64,000 nt of DNA from Flavobacterium limi (GCF_010645075.1 NZ_JAADZV010000001.1:930001-994000), one strand, 5' to 3'. Numbered from the stretch's first letter, positions 8,698 through 19,900 are shown. Numbers and translations are program-made. Notes: a model not told the origin generated them from the letters alone.

Positions 8698-9675
8698 TTA
8701 ATCTAATGACTGGTTTTCCTGATTTGCCATTTGCGAAATTGCCACATATTCTGCTGCCGAAATATTTCCGTAATAAAAATTAAGCGGATTTACCACTTTT
8801 CCATCTTTGTGAACTTCGTAATGGCAATGCGGGCCTTCTGATCTACCTGTACTTCCTACGTAACCAATAACGTCACCACGTTTTACTTTTTGTCCGGGTC
8901 TGCAATTGTATTTGCTTAAATGCGCATACAAACTTTCATATCCAAAACCATGCCTGATGACTACATGGTTTCCATAACCGGATGCAGAATTGTCTGCTCT
9001 TGCTACAATGCCATCGCCGGTAGCATAAATAGGTGCTCCTGTATTAGCGGTGAAATCCATTCCGTTATGCATTTTCCGCACTTTCGTGAAAGGATCAATT
9101 CTGTATCCAAAGCCCGATGCAACGCGTTTCAGGTTTTCATTTCTTACTGGCTGAATGGCAGGTATTGCTAATAATAAATTTCCTTTTCTGCTCGCCAGTT
9201 TCAATATTTCGTCTAATGATTTCGACTGGATAGCAAGTTCTTTCGAAAGTCTGTCGATACGCTTTGTAGTATTTAAAACTAATTCTGAATTGTTGTAACC
9301 TTCTAAATCTTTATACCGCTTTGGATCTCTGAATCCTGCTTTTCGAATTGAATCCGGAATTTCAGTTTTGTTAAAGTAAGTCCTGTAAATATTATTGTCT
9401 CTCTCTTCCAGGGCCTCCGTCACAGCATCAATCTGATCCATTTTTTTATTTAAAATAGCATATTGCAGTTTCAGGTTTTCGATTTCCCGTGCCTGTAAAC
9501 GATCTTTTGGCGTTTCGAAATAGGGAGTGTTAATTAAAAGAACAAAAATTAAAAAGCCAAATAATGCCGAAGCCAGCAAAAACAGCATAGCATAGCCAAA
9601 TTTTATTCTTTTTTTGGTTTTTATTTTCGTATACGCCAGATTTTCTGAGTCGTAATAATATTTTACTTTCGCCAT
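8698..9675 (-). CDS. M23 family metallopeptidase (membrane-anchored peptidoglycan hydrolase)
   Basis: 325 residues. One membrane helix (about 27-50) is followed by a coiled-coil (about 58-95 and 135-165) and a C-terminal LytM/M23 domain (about 185-300). The zinc ligands are visible as H203 and D207 (HNGMDF) and the HxH pair H283/H285 (GPHCHYEVH); H252 (YAHLSK) is the likely catalytic His. The domain order matches division-associated LytM proteins in Bacteroidota. It is probably periplasmic and cuts peptide cross-links in murein. First gene of the minus-strand operon, divergent from alaS, an arrangement common in Flavobacteria. Confidence 0.93.
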   Translation of the reverse strand: MAKVKYYYDSENLAYTKIKTKKRIKFGYAMLFLLASALFGFLIFVLLINTPYFETPKDRLQAREIENLKLQYAILNKKMDQIDAVTEALEERDNNIYRTYFNKTEIPDSIRKAGFRDPKRYKDLEGYNNSELVLNTTKRIDRLSKELAIQSKSLDEILKLASRKGNLLLAIPAIQPVRNENLKRVASGFGYRIDPFTKVRKMHNGMDFTANTGAPIYATGDGIVARADNSASGYGNHVVIRHGFGYESLYAHLSKYNCRPGQKVKRGDVIGYVGSTGRSEGPHCHYEVHKDGKVVNPLNFYYGNISAAEYVAISQMANQENQSLD

Positions 9676-9689
9676 ATTTTAAAATACGC

Positions 9690-9697
9690 TATTTTTG
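9690..9697 (+). promoter_or_regulatory. Candidate -7 box of the alaS promoter
   Basis: TATTTTTG followed by CAC matches the Bacteroidota -7 consensus TANNTTTG. A good -33 TTG is not seen at the expected distance, so support is partial. If used, the alaS transcript has a leader of about 245 bases carrying the repeats described at 9776-9937. Confidence 0.35.
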
Positions 9698-9775
9698 CAC
9701 CTTGTAAAATAAGTTAGACACACAAAACCAAAAAATGTTTCAGCTGTAGACTGCATTTTACAAAAACAAAATCAA

Positions 9776-9937
9776 TTAGATAATTGGGGCAAATTAGATA
9801 ATTAGATAATGCGCAAAATAAGGAATTTATTGTTCTAAACGATAAGTTTTTAAAATCGATTTTAAAATTAACGCATGATCAAATTCACTGTTTTCTAATT
9901 CTCTAATTATCAAATTGACACATTAAATTGACACATT
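9776..9937. repeat. AT-rich imperfect inverted repeat plus 13-bp tandem duplication
   Basis: Arms around 9790-9814 (CAAATTAGATAATTAGATAA) and 9892-9917 (TTCTAATTCTCTAATTATCA and following) are roughly complementary. At the right end the 13-mer AAATTGACACATT occurs twice with no gap (9912-9924 and 9925-9937), ending 13 bases before the alaS ATG. No coding potential is seen. Confidence 0.6.
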
Positions 9938-9950
9938 TTCTAATTTAAAT

Positions 9951-12587
9951 ATGAAATCACAAGACGTACGTAAACAATTTCTGGACTTTTTTAAAAGCAA
10001 TGGACACTTAATTGTCCCATCTGCCCCAATCGTGCTTAAAGACGATCCAACCCTAATGTTCAATAACTCGGGAATGGCCCAGTTTAAAGAATTTTTCTTA
10101 GGAAATGGAACTCCAAAAAGTCCAAGAATAGCCGATACACAAAAATGTCTTCGTGTTTCAGGAAAACATAACGATCTTGAAGATGTTGGTTTTGATACCT
10201 ATCATCATACTATGTTTGAGATGCTAGGTAACTGGTCTTTTGGTGATTATTTCAAAAAAGAAGCAATTAACTGGGCATGGCAATTATTGACAGAAGTTTA
10301 TAAAATCCCTAAAGAAAATCTTTACGTTTCTGTTTTTGAAGGAAGCAAAGAAGATAACGTTCCGTTTGATCAGGAAGCCTGGGATATTTGGAAGACATTA
10401 ATTGATGAAGACCGAATTATTCTTGGAAACAAAAAAGATAATTTCTGGGAAATGGGAGATCAGGGACCATGCGGACCTTGTTCTGAAATTCACGTTGATT
10501 TACGTCCTGAGTCTGAAAAAGCTTTGGTTACAGGGAAAAGTTTGGTAAACAACGATCATCCGCAGGTAGTTGAAATCTGGAATAATGTATTCATGGAATT
10601 CAACCGTAAAGCAGACGGATCTCTTGAAAAACTTCCTGCACAGCACGTTGATACCGGAATGGGATTTGAGCGTTTGTGTATGGCATTGCAGGGAAAAACT
10701 TCTAATTATGATACAGACGTTTTTACTCCGCTTATTGAGAAGGTAGAGCAGATTACAGGTTTAAAATATACGTCTGATGAAGTTAAAGACATCAGCGAAG
10801 AGCAAAATAAAACCAATATTGCCATTCGTGTTGTAGTAGATCACGTTCGTGCCGTTGCTTTTGCAATTGCAGACGGACAGTTACCATCTAATACAGGAGC
10901 GGGTTATGTAATTCGTAGAATTTTGCGTCGTGCAATTCGTTATGGATTTACATTTTTAGGAACAAAAGAGCCTTTTATCAATAAATTGGTAGAAGTTCTG
11001 GCAAACCAAATGGGAGAATTTTTCCCGGAAATCAAATCGCAGCAGCAATTGGTTACCAATGTAATTCGTGAAGAAGAAGCTTCTTTCTTAAGAACTTTAG
11101 ATCAGGGATTACAATTGCTGGATAATGTAATTGCAGAAACTAAAGGACAAGAAGTTTTGGGCGCTAAGGTTTTTGAATTATACGATACTTTTGGATTCCC
11201 AAAAGATTTGACAGCTTTGATTTTAAAAGAAAAAGGATTCTCTTATAATGAAGAAGAATTCGAAGTTGAATTACAAAAGCAAAAAGCGCGTTCCCGTGCT
11301 GCTTCTGAAGTTTCTACAGAAGACTGGAATGTTTTGATTCCTGGAAACGTTGAAACGTTTGTTGGTTACGATAAAACAGAAAACGAAGTAAAAATTACGC
11401 GTATCAGAAAAGTAGATTCTAAAAAAGATGGTGTTTTATACCAAATCGTTTTAGATAATACACCATTTTATCCAGAAGGAGGTGGGCAAGTAGGAGATAA
11501 AGGAACGCTTGTTTCTGCAAATGAAACAATCGAAATTATCGATACGAAAAAAGAAAACAACTTAATCCTGCATTTTGCAAAACAGCTTCCGGAAAATGTA
11601 CAAGCAGGTTTTGTGGCGAAAGTAAATACAGATTTAAGAACATCAACTTCAAAAAATCACTCGGCTACGCATTTGATGCATTTGGCTTTGAGAAACATTT
11701 TGGGAACTCATGTTGAACAAAAAGGTTCATTGGTAAATCCAAATTACTTGCGTTTTGACTTCTCTCATTTCAGCAAAGTTTCTGACGAAGAAATTAAACA
11801 AGTTGAAGCTTCTGTAAACGCTCAGATTGAAGCGCAATTACAGTTAGTCGAACATAGAAATATTCCGATTAAAGAAGCATTAGATAAAGGCGCAATGGCT
11901 TTATTTGGGGAAAAATACGGTGATACTGTTCGTATGATCGAGTTTGGAGACAGTAAAGAATTATGCGGTGGTATTCACGTAAAAAACACAGCAGATATCT
12001 GGCATTTCAAAATTATTTCTGAGGGTGCTGTTGCAGCTGGGATTCGCCGTATTGAAGCGATTACTGGTGATGCAGTAAAGAATTTCTATGTAAATCAGGA
12101 AAATACTTTAGCAGAGATAAAAGAAACACTTAAAAATCCACAGGATATTTTAAAATCTGTTACTTCTCTTCAGGATGATAATGCAAAACTGAAAAAACAA
12201 GTTGAACAATTGCTTAAGGAAAAAGTTGGCGCATTAAAATCTGAATTAGAAAAATATTTTACAGAAGTAAACGGTGTAAATTTCCTTGCGAAACAAGTAG
12301 ATTTAAGCATGGCTTCTACGAAAGATTTAGCTTCTGTTTTAGGAAGTTCTAAACCGGATTCGTTTGTGTTTCTGGTTTCTATAGAAGAGGGACAGCCAAA
12401 TATTCACTGTTACATTTCTAAAGAATTAGTTGCGAGCAAAAGCTTAAATGCAAATGCTGTAATTAAAGAATTAGGAAAATATATTGAAGGAAATGGAGGA
12501 GGTCAGCCTTTCTTCGCTTCAGGAAAAGGTAAAAATACTTCTGGTATTGCTGAGGCTTTGGCACACGCAATTGATTTTGTGAAGTAA
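9951..12587 (+). CDS. alaS: Alanyl-tRNA synthetase
   Basis: 878 residues, the usual length. Class II catalytic core at the N-terminus ([57 protein letters not shown]), the tRNA-recognition region ([31 protein letters not shown]), the editing domain with zinc ligands H570 and H574 (HSATHLMH) and C672 and H676 (CGGIHV), and the C-terminal C-Ala domain ending in [14 protein letters not shown]. Charges tRNA-Ala and hydrolyses mischarged Ser/Gly-tRNA-Ala. Divergent from the M23 gene and followed by a strong terminator. The start is the only suitable ATG. No T-box is seen. Confidence 0.98.
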   Translation: MKSQDVRKQFLDFFKSNGHLIVPSAPIVLKDDPTLMFNNSGMAQFKEFFLGNGTPKSPRIADTQKCLRVSGKHNDLEDVGFDTYHHTMFEMLGNWSFGDYFKKEAINWAWQLLTEVYKIPKENLYVSVFEGSKEDNVPFDQEAWDIWKTLIDEDRIILGNKKDNFWEMGDQGPCGPCSEIHVDLRPESEKALVTGKSLVNNDHPQVVEIWNNVFMEFNRKADGSLEKLPAQHVDTGMGFERLCMALQGKTSNYDTDVFTPLIEKVEQITGLKYTSDEVKDISEEQNKTNIAIRVVVDHVRAVAFAIADGQLPSNTGAGYVIRRILRRAIRYGFTFLGTKEPFINKLVEVLANQMGEFFPEIKSQQQLVTNVIREEEASFLRTLDQGLQLLDNVIAETKGQEVLGAKVFELYDTFGFPKDLTALILKEKGFSYNEEEFEVELQKQKARSRAASEVSTEDWNVLIPGNVETFVGYDKTENEVKITRIRKVDSKKDGVLYQIVLDNTPFYPEGGGQVGDKGTLVSANETIEIIDTKKENNLILHFAKQLPENVQAGFVAKVNTDLRTSTSKNHSATHLMHLALRNILGTHVEQKGSLVNPNYLRFDFSHFSKVSDEEIKQVEASVNAQIEAQLQLVEHRNIPIKEALDKGAMALFGEKYGDTVRMIEFGDSKELCGGIHVKNTADIWHFKIISEGAVAAGIRRIEAITGDAVKNFYVNQENTLAEIKETLKNPQDILKSVTSLQDDNAKLKKQVEQLLKEKVGALKSELEKYFTEVNGVNFLAKQVDLSMASTKDLASVLGSSKPDSFVFLVSIEEGQPNIHCYISKELVASKSLNANAVIKELGKYIEGNGGGQPFFASGKGKNTSGIAEALAHAIDFVK

Positions 12588-12652
12588 TTTTAAGCTAGTA
12601 AGTTACTGAGATACCAAATTTCTAAGTTTTCTCTAGCTTATTATAAATAATT

Positions 12653-12689
12653 AAACGCGACAGGTTTTAAAACCTCTGTCGCGTTTTTT
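12653..12689 (+). terminator. Intrinsic terminator of alaS
   Basis: AAACGCGACAG (12653-12663) pairs with CTGTCGCGTTT (12675-12685), flanking a GTTTTAAAACCT loop, followed by a run of T to 12689. It lies about 65 bases after the alaS stop. Confidence 0.85.
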
Positions 12690-12737
12690 GTTTAACAGCC
12701 ACAAATTAAAGGATTAAAATGATTTTCACCTCACATC

Positions 12738-12836
12738 TGTCATTTCGACGAAGGAGAAATCCCCGTAAGTAGCTCCGTTACAAAGGAATTAGTTTGTCGA
12801 GTTTCTCGCGAAGATTTCTCCTTTGGCGAAATGACA
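12738..12836. repeat. 99-bp dispersed-type inverted repeat with 24-bp arms
   Basis: Left arm at 12738-12761 begins TGTCATTTCGACGAAGGAGA; right arm at 12813-12836 is its complement at 22 of 24 positions. The interior contains GTTTCTCGCGAAG, echoing the arm. No open reading frame and no T-run follow, so this is neither a gene nor a normal terminator. Similar palindromic elements are, from memory, scattered through Flavobacteriaceae genomes; a genome search is needed to confirm copy number. The rest of the 407-bp gap between alaS and the ABC gene holds two terminators and nothing else recognisable. Confidence 0.7.
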
Positions 12837-12881
12837 AATATTGCGTTTAATCTTTTTTAATAAAGAAAAAACTTAAATAAA

Positions 12882-12924
12882 AAAAAGCAGAGTCGCAAAG
12901 GATTAAAAAGCTTTGCGACTCTGC
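12882..12924 (-). terminator. Intrinsic terminator of the ABC transporter gene
   Basis: Perfect 14-bp stem: GCAGAGTCGCAAAG (12887-12900) and CTTTGCGACTCTGC (12911-12924), ten-base loop. Read on the minus strand it is followed by TTTTTTTT, as expected for the gene ending at 12995. Confidence 0.85.
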
Positions 12925-12994
12925 GTCTTTGAGAGGTTCTTTCTTTCAAAAAAACTTAGAAGCTTAGCTCCTGAGCATCTCAGGGCCTTAAAAA

Positions 12995-14740
12995 TTACTT
13001 ACGCTCACCAATTTGCTGGCGCCACATTGCGTAATAAAGCCCTCTTTCTACAATTAGATCCTCATGTTTTCCTTGCTCAATGATTTTCCCTTGTTCAAGC
13101 ACAAAAATTCGATCAGCATGCATAACAGTAGACAAGCGGTGTGCGATTAAAACCGTGATTCTGTTTTGATCTGAAATATTTCTGATTGTAGCATTGATTT
13201 CTTCTTCAGTAATAGAATCCAGGGCAGATGTAGCTTCATCAAAAATCAATAAATTCGGATTTCTTAAGATGGCCCTTGCGATTGACAGACGCTGTTTTTC
13301 TCCACCAGAAACTTTAATTCCGCCTTCGCCAATTGTGGTGTTTAAACCGTCCTCGGCACGAATTAGTAATTTTTCACAACTGGCTCTTTTCAGGGCATCA
13401 TACAAATCTTCATCGGTTGCATTTGGTTTTACGAATAACAGGTTTTCACGGATTGTTCCTGAGAATAATTGTGCATCCTGAGTTACAAATCCGAGTTGTT
13501 TCCTTAAATCGAGCAGGTCAATTTCTGTCGAATCAATATCATTATAAAAAACCTTGCCTTCTGCAGGAGTGTATAATCCGACTAATAATTTTACCAAAGT
13601 TGTTTTTCCGGAACCAGACGGGCCAACAAAGGCTACGGTCTGTCCTTGTTTAATCTCAAAATTAATATTTTCGACGGCTTTAAATTTGGCTGTTTTGTGC
13701 TGGAAACTTACATTCGAAAATAATAAAGACTGAATTGCTCCAACATGTTTTGGGGTTTTCGGGCGAAATTCTTTAGGAGCATTTAAAAGAATCCTGAAAT
13801 TTTCCATAGAAACTTTAGTTTCGTTAAGCACGATTATAAAGTTCCCCAATTCCTGTAAAGGACCAAAAATAAAAAAGGTAAAAAATACCATGGTAAGTAA
13901 ATCGCCTACAATAATTTTTCCTCCAAAAAGGAAATAATATAATGTAAAAACGACACAGGTTCTTAAAAAGTGGACGGTCGTTCCCTGAATAAAGCTTAAA
14001 CTTCTGATAAAACGAACCTTTTCTAATTCAAGATGCAGGATTTTAAAGGTGTTTAAGTTCAGACGCTTTTCTTCCTGATAGGTTAAGCCAAGACTTTTTA
14101 CCAATTCTATATTTCTCAAACTTTCTGTTGTAGAACCAGCCAATGCGTTAGTTTGATTTACAATTTTTTTGGAAACAATTTTTATTTTTTTGCCCAGATA
14201 AGAACTTACTAAAGCAATAATTGGAGCTGTAACTAAAAAGATAAGTGAAATACGATAATCAATTCGGGCAATGTAAATAATGACAAAAACAAATCCAATA
14301 ATTGTTTGGAAAATAAGCGAAATGGAAAGCGTAATCAGTTTTTCGGAATCAGAACGCACTTTAGTTAATTTACTTAAGGTTTCCCCGCTTCGCTGATCTT
14401 CAAATTCGGCATAAGGTAAATCAAGTGATTTTTTAATTCCGTCAGTATACATCTGAGCACCTGTTCGCTGAATCACAATGTTGGTAAAGTAATCCTGAAA
14501 ATTTTTGGTAATTCTCGAAATCATCGCAGCACCAAGAGAAAGCCCAAGCCAGAAAGATAATGATTTGATAAAACCCATTTCATTTCCATCGTATTTATGC
14601 AGGCCAACGCCACAATCCTGCATTAATTTACCTGTAATAATAGAGTCTGATAAACTGAAACAAATGTTAATAGTAGCCATAATCAAAGCAAAAAATAAAA
14701 GCATTTTATGTTTGATTATATAAGAATATAGTAATTTCAT
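12995..14740 (-). CDS. ABC transporter, fused permease and ATPase (MsbA-like exporter)
   Basis: 581 residues, a half-transporter that must dimerise. Six membrane helices span about residues 1-310. The nucleotide-binding domain carries Walker A (GPSGSGKTT, about 371-379), Q-loop (LGFVTQDAQLFSG), signature (VSGGEKQRLSIARA, about 476), Walker B (LLIFDEATSALD) and H-loop (IAHRLSTV). These are all intact. The fold matches type IV exporters for lipids, peptides or drugs; the substrate cannot be assigned. It is monocistronic, divergent from the orphan secreted protein at 14947 and followed by its own terminator. Nothing ties it to the peptide locus at 58 kb. Confidence 0.93.
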   Translation of the reverse strand: MKLLYSYIIKHKMLLFFALIMATINICFSLSDSIITGKLMQDCGVGLHKYDGNEMGFIKSLSFWLGLSLGAAMISRITKNFQDYFTNIVIQRTGAQMYTDGIKKSLDLPYAEFEDQRSGETLSKLTKVRSDSEKLITLSISLIFQTIIGFVFVIIYIARIDYRISLIFLVTAPIIALVSSYLGKKIKIVSKKIVNQTNALAGSTTESLRNIELVKSLGLTYQEEKRLNLNTFKILHLELEKVRFIRSLSFIQGTTVHFLRTCVVFTLYYFLFGGKIIVGDLLTMVFFTFFIFGPLQELGNFIIVLNETKVSMENFRILLNAPKEFRPKTPKHVGAIQSLLFSNVSFQHKTAKFKAVENINFEIKQGQTVAFVGPSGSGKTTLVKLLVGLYTPAEGKVFYNDIDSTEIDLLDLRKQLGFVTQDAQLFSGTIRENLLFVKPNATDEDLYDALKRASCEKLLIRAEDGLNTTIGEGGIKVSGGEKQRLSIARAILRNPNLLIFDEATSALDSITEEEINATIRNISDQNRITVLIAHRLSTVMHADRIFVLEQGKIIEQGKHEDLIVERGLYYAMWRQQIGERK

Positions 14741-14946
14741 AGATATTTAAAAAAATGGAAGATGCAAAAGTAAGCAAATGTTTTAGTTTCTGAATTTGAT
14801 TTTAGTTATTAAATATCTAAATTATTTGCTAATAGTAGTTTTCCGAAGGTTAATTTATGTTTTATAAATATAAAGGGGTTAAGGACAAATTGTCTACTTT
14901 TACCTTATAAACACTTAGAAAATACACTAAATAATTTTAAAAAAAA

Positions 14947-15744
14947 ATGATAAAAAAGATTTTTTTGCTTATTGTTATATTATTTTCATCCTATTCATTT
15001 GGACAGAAAATAAAGAATGGAACATCATCAAATGAAGCAAAAGTTTTGTTAAAGAAAGCAGTGTGTACAGATAGCAGAGGAATTACAACTACTTTTTATA
15101 ATTATATTGGAAATAAGATTGTTAGTATTACGAATGACAGAAAAGATAAAAATATGTTTTTTACGTATACGGGTGATTTAATTACTAAAATTGAAACTAA
15201 ATTTCCCGATAGCGAAAAAACTAATTTTAATACTATTTTGGAGTATGATAATAAAAATAGATTAAAAAGTGCTAAAAGACTATTTTTACATAGGAATGAA
15301 GGAGAGCTTTCTGAATATACATATAAATTAGATGGTTCTATAATAGAAACTGAATATACTGGTGATTTGAAAATACAAAAAATTAAATCAGAAGATACAA
15401 ATATATATTATTTGAAAAATAAAGAAATAGTTAAAAATGAAGTAGGACAATTTCGCAGTAATGTAAATTCTTATTCATTTGATGATAAGAACAGTCCTCA
15501 TAAAAATATCTTAGGATTTGACAAAATTAAGATAATATTACCAACTTTTGAAGGTGTAGAACACAACTGTTTAAATTATGAGTCATCCTATGGAGGTGAA
15601 ATAATTACACTTAAAAGTAAAATCACTTATAATTCAGATAATTACCCTTCTATAAGAGAGATAACAAAAAAAGTATCCTACAGAGGAGCTTCAGACAGTA
15701 AAATTCCTGAAAAATTTTTTAATTCTATAGAATTTTTTTATTGA
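14947..15744 (+). CDS. Hypothetical secreted protein, no recognised family
   Basis: 265 residues with a signal peptide (MIKKIFLLIVILFSSYSFGQ). The mature part contains short repeated beta motifs of the type xxYxGNKIxxIxND and FTYTGDLITKIET, then YDNKNRLKSAKRLF, similar in style to the YD-like repeats of Bacteroidota secreted hypothetical proteins. I do not recognise a named family. Codons are strongly A/T-biased compared with alaS and tamB. It stands alone between the divergent ABC gene and the GSCFA gene, 62 bases upstream of the latter. Function unknown; periplasmic or surface location is inferred from the signal peptide. Confidence 0.75.
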   Translation: MIKKIFLLIVILFSSYSFGQKIKNGTSSNEAKVLLKKAVCTDSRGITTTFYNYIGNKIVSITNDRKDKNMFFTYTGDLITKIETKFPDSEKTNFNTILEYDNKNRLKSAKRLFLHRNEGELSEYTYKLDGSIIETEYTGDLKIQKIKSEDTNIYYLKNKEIVKNEVGQFRSNVNSYSFDDKNSPHKNILGFDKIKIILPTFEGVEHNCLNYESSYGGEIITLKSKITYNSDNYPSIREITKKVSYRGASDSKIPEKFFNSIEFFY

Positions 15745-15806
15745 AAATATTGATTGTGAAAGATGAAAATTTATCTTTTTAACTCACAAATTTATTTTTG
15801 TTGTAT

Positions 15807-16757
15807 ATGCAATTCAGAACCCAAATCCCAATTTTAAAAAGCAGCGCTCCCATCGATTATAATTCGAAGTTATTTTCTGTTGGTTCCTGTTTTGCAGAAA
15901 ATATGTCGGCTAAATTTGATTATTATAAATTGCAAAATGAAACAAATCCGTTTGGGATTATTTTTAATCCGGTTTCAATTGAAAAAATATTCAGGAGGGT
16001 TTCTGAACAAAAATTATTTGAAGAAAAAGATATTTTCTTTCACAATGAGCGCTGGCATTGTTTTGATGTGCATTCAGATTTAAGTAACTCTGATAGGAAA
16101 GAATTACTCGAAACATTAAATAAAGCCATTACCGAAACTCATAAATGGTTAAAAGAAACAACTCACATTATCATTACCTACGGAACTTCCTGGGTTTACA
16201 GAAATACAGAAAGCGATCAAATTGTTGCCAATTGCCATAAAGTTCCTCAAAAACAATTTACAAAAGAATTATTAAGTGTTAATGTAATCCAAGAAAGCAT
16301 CCAAAATACAATTGAACTAATCCGGAATTTAAATCCGAATATACATTTTATTTTTACCGTCTCGCCTGTGCGACACATCAAAGACGGTTTTGTAGAAAAT
16401 CAGTTGAGCAAATCACATTTATTTTCCGCTCTTCATAAAACCATCAGCCATCAGCCATCAGCCATCAACTATTTCCCTTCTTACGAAATCATGATGGACG
16501 AACTTCGTGATTATCGCTTTTATGCCGAAGATATGCTGCATCCTAACCAGATTGCGATTGATTATATCTGGAAGCTTTTCAGTGAAAATTACATTTCAGA
16601 AACCAGTTTTTTTGAGATGAAAGAAGTTGATGAAATTCAAAAAAGTCTTCGTCACAGAAGTTTCAGTCCTGAATCAGAACAACACAAGAAATTCCTAACG
16701 AAACTTCAACAGAAAATAGATTCATTACGCGAAAAAAATCCTCAAATACACTTTTGA
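15807..16757 (+). CDS. GSCFA domain-containing protein
   Basis: 316 residues from the ATG at 15807; a TTG three codons earlier is less likely. The family-naming motif is present near the N-terminus (FSVGSCFAENMSAKFDYYK), followed by NPFGIIFNPVSIEKI, ITYGTSWVYR, FTVSPVRHIKDG and, near the end, DMLHPNQIAIDYIW. GSCFA proteins resemble SGNH/GDSL esterases; here GSC would hold the nucleophile Ser and DMLHPN the Asp/His pair. The substrate is unknown. An in-frame run of four 7-bp repeats (16441-16468) encodes SHQPSAIN. No signal peptide, so cytoplasmic. Confidence 0.9.
   Translation: MQFRTQIPILKSSAPIDYNSKLFSVGSCFAENMSAKFDYYKLQNETNPFGIIFNPVSIEKIFRRVSEQKLFEEKDIFFHNERWHCFDVHSDLSNSDRKELLETLNKAITETHKWLKETTHIIITYGTSWVYRNTESDQIVANCHKVPQKQFTKELLSVNVIQESIQNTIELIRNLNPNIHFIFTVSPVRHIKDGFVENQLSKSHLFSALHKTISHQPSAINYFPSYEIMMDELRDYRFYAEDMLHPNQIAIDYIWKLFSENYISETSFFEMKEVDEIQKSLRHRSFSPESEQHKKFLTKLQQKIDSLREKNPQIHF
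16441..16468 (+). repeat. Four tandem 7-bp repeats inside the GSCFA gene
   Basis: CCATCAG occurs three times without gaps, then CCATCAA. The unit is not a multiple of three, so gain or loss of one copy would shift the reading frame. Confidence 0.85.
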
Positions 16758-16932
16758 TTAATTAACAAAACGCTGTTTTTTATGTTATTGCTAAAATAGA
16801 ATTAACTATTTGACAGTGGAATTTTAGAATAAATGCATAGAATTATGTAAATTGTTAAAGTAAAATTTTACAATTTTTGTAATTGGGTAATTCTGCTATT
16901 ATCTCAAGTACTATTTAATTTTTAGTGTGTTT

Positions 16933-19900
16933 ATGAATAAGAAACCGAAACATTTTCTAAAAAAAACACTTCGTATACTTTTATGGTGCGTAGCTTCTGT
17001 TATTACACTATTATTATTACTTACCATTTTAATCCAGATTCCGTCAATACAGAATTTTGCTAAGGAAAAAGCAATTTCATACCTGCATAAAAAAATTAAA
17101 ACTACAGTAAAACTGGATCGTATATTAATTAAATTTCCAAAAGATGTAGTGCTGGAAGGTTTTTATTTTGAAGACCAGAAAAAAGATACTTTATTAGCTG
17201 GGAAGTATCTGGAAGTTGACGTTGATCTTTTTAAACTGATCAGCAGTGAACTCGAAATCAATTCGGTTTCGCTTGAAAATGTAAAAGCGAATATTTCCAG
17301 AAATAAAGATGGCGTTTTTAACTTCGATTATATCATTAAAGCATTTGAATCAAAAGAACCAAAAGTAGAAGACCCGGATGCTAAACCCTTTAAAATATCG
17401 GTAGTAAAAGTCAATCTCGATAAGGTGAAATTCAACTTTAAAGATGATTATTCTAAAAATGATATTCGTGTAAACCTGAACCATTTTGATACCAAATTCA
17501 ACAGATTCGATTTGGATAAAATGGATTTTGATATTCCGAATATTGATCTGCATGGATTGAAATTAGTATTGAATCAGGATGTTGTTGAGGAAATTGCAGA
17601 AGTTTCTGTTAAGACTGTTGATACCATTTCGAAACGAAAAGATTTTAAATTAAAACTGGACAAAATTACCTTGTCTAAAATTGATATAATGTATGATAAT
17701 AAAGATTCAGGATTAGATTCCGGAATCCGATTAGGAACCTTAAATTTAACGGTTAATGAAATCGATCTTAATAAACAGCTTTTGGATTTTGATGCTTTTG
17801 AAGTTAAAAATCTTAAAGGAAATTTACGACTGGGTGCAAAAGATAAGCAGATTCAGGCACCAAGCCTCGACACAACCGCAATAAAGCAAGCTGGCTGGAA
17901 AGTTAAGCTGGCAGATGTTGACATTCAAAATATAGATTTCAAATTTGATGATATGCAGTCAAAACCAGTTCAAAAAGGAATTGATTACAGTCATTTGGAT
18001 CTGGATAAATTCAATCTAAAAGCTGACAAATTATATTATGCAAACGATACGATTTCGGGAAATATAAAAGCCTTGGCGGTTACAGAAAAAAGCGGATTAA
18101 ATATTCAGTCCTTAAAAACAGACTTTTTCTACGGTCCAAAAAATGCATCCCTGAATAATTTATATCTAAGAACTCCACAGACGCTTGTAAAAGACAAAAT
18201 TAAAGTGGAGTACAAATCGATTGCCTCGCTGAAAAAAGATCTTGGAAATCTTTCAGTTGATGCAAATTTAAATCAGTCCAAAATTGGATTTAAGGATATT
18301 CTGCTTTTTGTTCCGGATCTTCAAAAGCAAAATCCGTTTAAAAGTAATCCAAATGCGATATTGTATCTGAATACGCGTGTAAACGGAAAAGTAAAAGACC
18401 TGAACATTCCGAAGTTCGAATTGAGCGGAATCGGAAGTACAAAAGTTTCCCTTTCCGGGAAAATAAAAGGCCTGCCTGATGCTCAGAAATCCTATTATGA
18501 TTTAGATATTAGAAATCTTTCCAGTACATCAAAAGACATCAATTCGTTTGTACCTGCAGGAACAATTCCGAAGAATATTCAGTTGCCTTCACAAATCAAT
18601 CTGAAGGGGAAATTTAAAGGTTCGGTTCAGAATTTCAAAACCAATCTGGCTCTAAACAGCAGTTTCGGAAATGCAAAAGTTGATGGTATGTTTGATCAGC
18701 GTGTAAAAAACCGTGAAAGATACGATGCTTCTGTAAATCTGACGGAATTTGATTTGGGAAAATTAATCAAAAATGATTCGATTGGAAAAATTTCGCTTAA
18801 AGCGAAAGTAAAAGGAACTGGTTTAGATCCAAAAACGGCAAATGCGGCAATTGATGGTTTGGTACAGAAAGCCGTTTTTAACAGATATACTTATAGGGAT
18901 TTAGCTTTAAAAGGAAACATAGAAAATGGTTCGTTTGCAGTAAAATCAGGAATGAAAGACCCAAACCTGAATTTTGATTTAACCGCAAGCGGAGATACTA
19001 AAGATAAATACCCAACAGTAAAATTAAAGCTCAATCTCGATATTGCCGATCTTGAAAAACTGAATCTTCATGCCGGTCCAATGAAACTACGCGGAAATGT
19101 TGATGCAGACATCACCAACAGTAACCCCGATTATTTAAACGGAAAAGTGTTTCTTTCGAATATTCAGATTTTACAGAAAGAGGAACCAATTGTTCTGGAT
19201 TCCATTAGAGTTTTGGCTTTCGCCGATAAAGACAGCATTTCGATAAAAATTTCATCACAGTTTTTAAAAGCTGAAGTTGTCGGGAAATATAAATTGACAA
19301 CCTTGACTACAGCCATTAAAAAGTCAATTTCTAAGTATATTGATCTTAAAAATCCAAGAGTAAATGCGGAATCAGATGAACAGCGACTGGCTTTTACTCT
19401 AAAAGTAGACAATGATCCTGTGTTGTTTAAATTAATTCCGAAACTTACAGGTCTGGAGCCTTTAACTATTACTGGAAATTACAATAACCAAACAGATTCG
19501 CTACAGGTTAAAGGAATAATTCCGAGAATTGTTTATGCGGATAATACCATTTCTGACGGAAAAATCAATATTGAAGCCAAAGAAAATGCTTTAGAATATT
19601 CAATTTCTGTGGCTACTATTGAAAGCGGCTCGCTAAAAATTCCGTATACAAGTTTATCTGGTCAGGTAGAAAATAATATTTTGACTTACGCACTTGAAGT
19701 TCAGGATGTAAAAGAAAAACAACAATATTTTATTGCAGGAGAATTTAAGGCAGAAGATTCTAAAAACATCTTTAAAATCGATGCTGAAACCTTTGTTCTT
19801 AATTACGAAAAATGGAATATTGATCCTGAAAATGCTGTTGAATTAGGTGATAAAAGACTTTACATCAATAAATTTTATTTGTCTAATGCAGGGAATGAAT

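Noticed and set aside
12995..14740. ABC exporter as the transporter of the RiPP product
   Set aside because: It is 43 kb away, monocistronic, and lacks a C39 peptidase domain.
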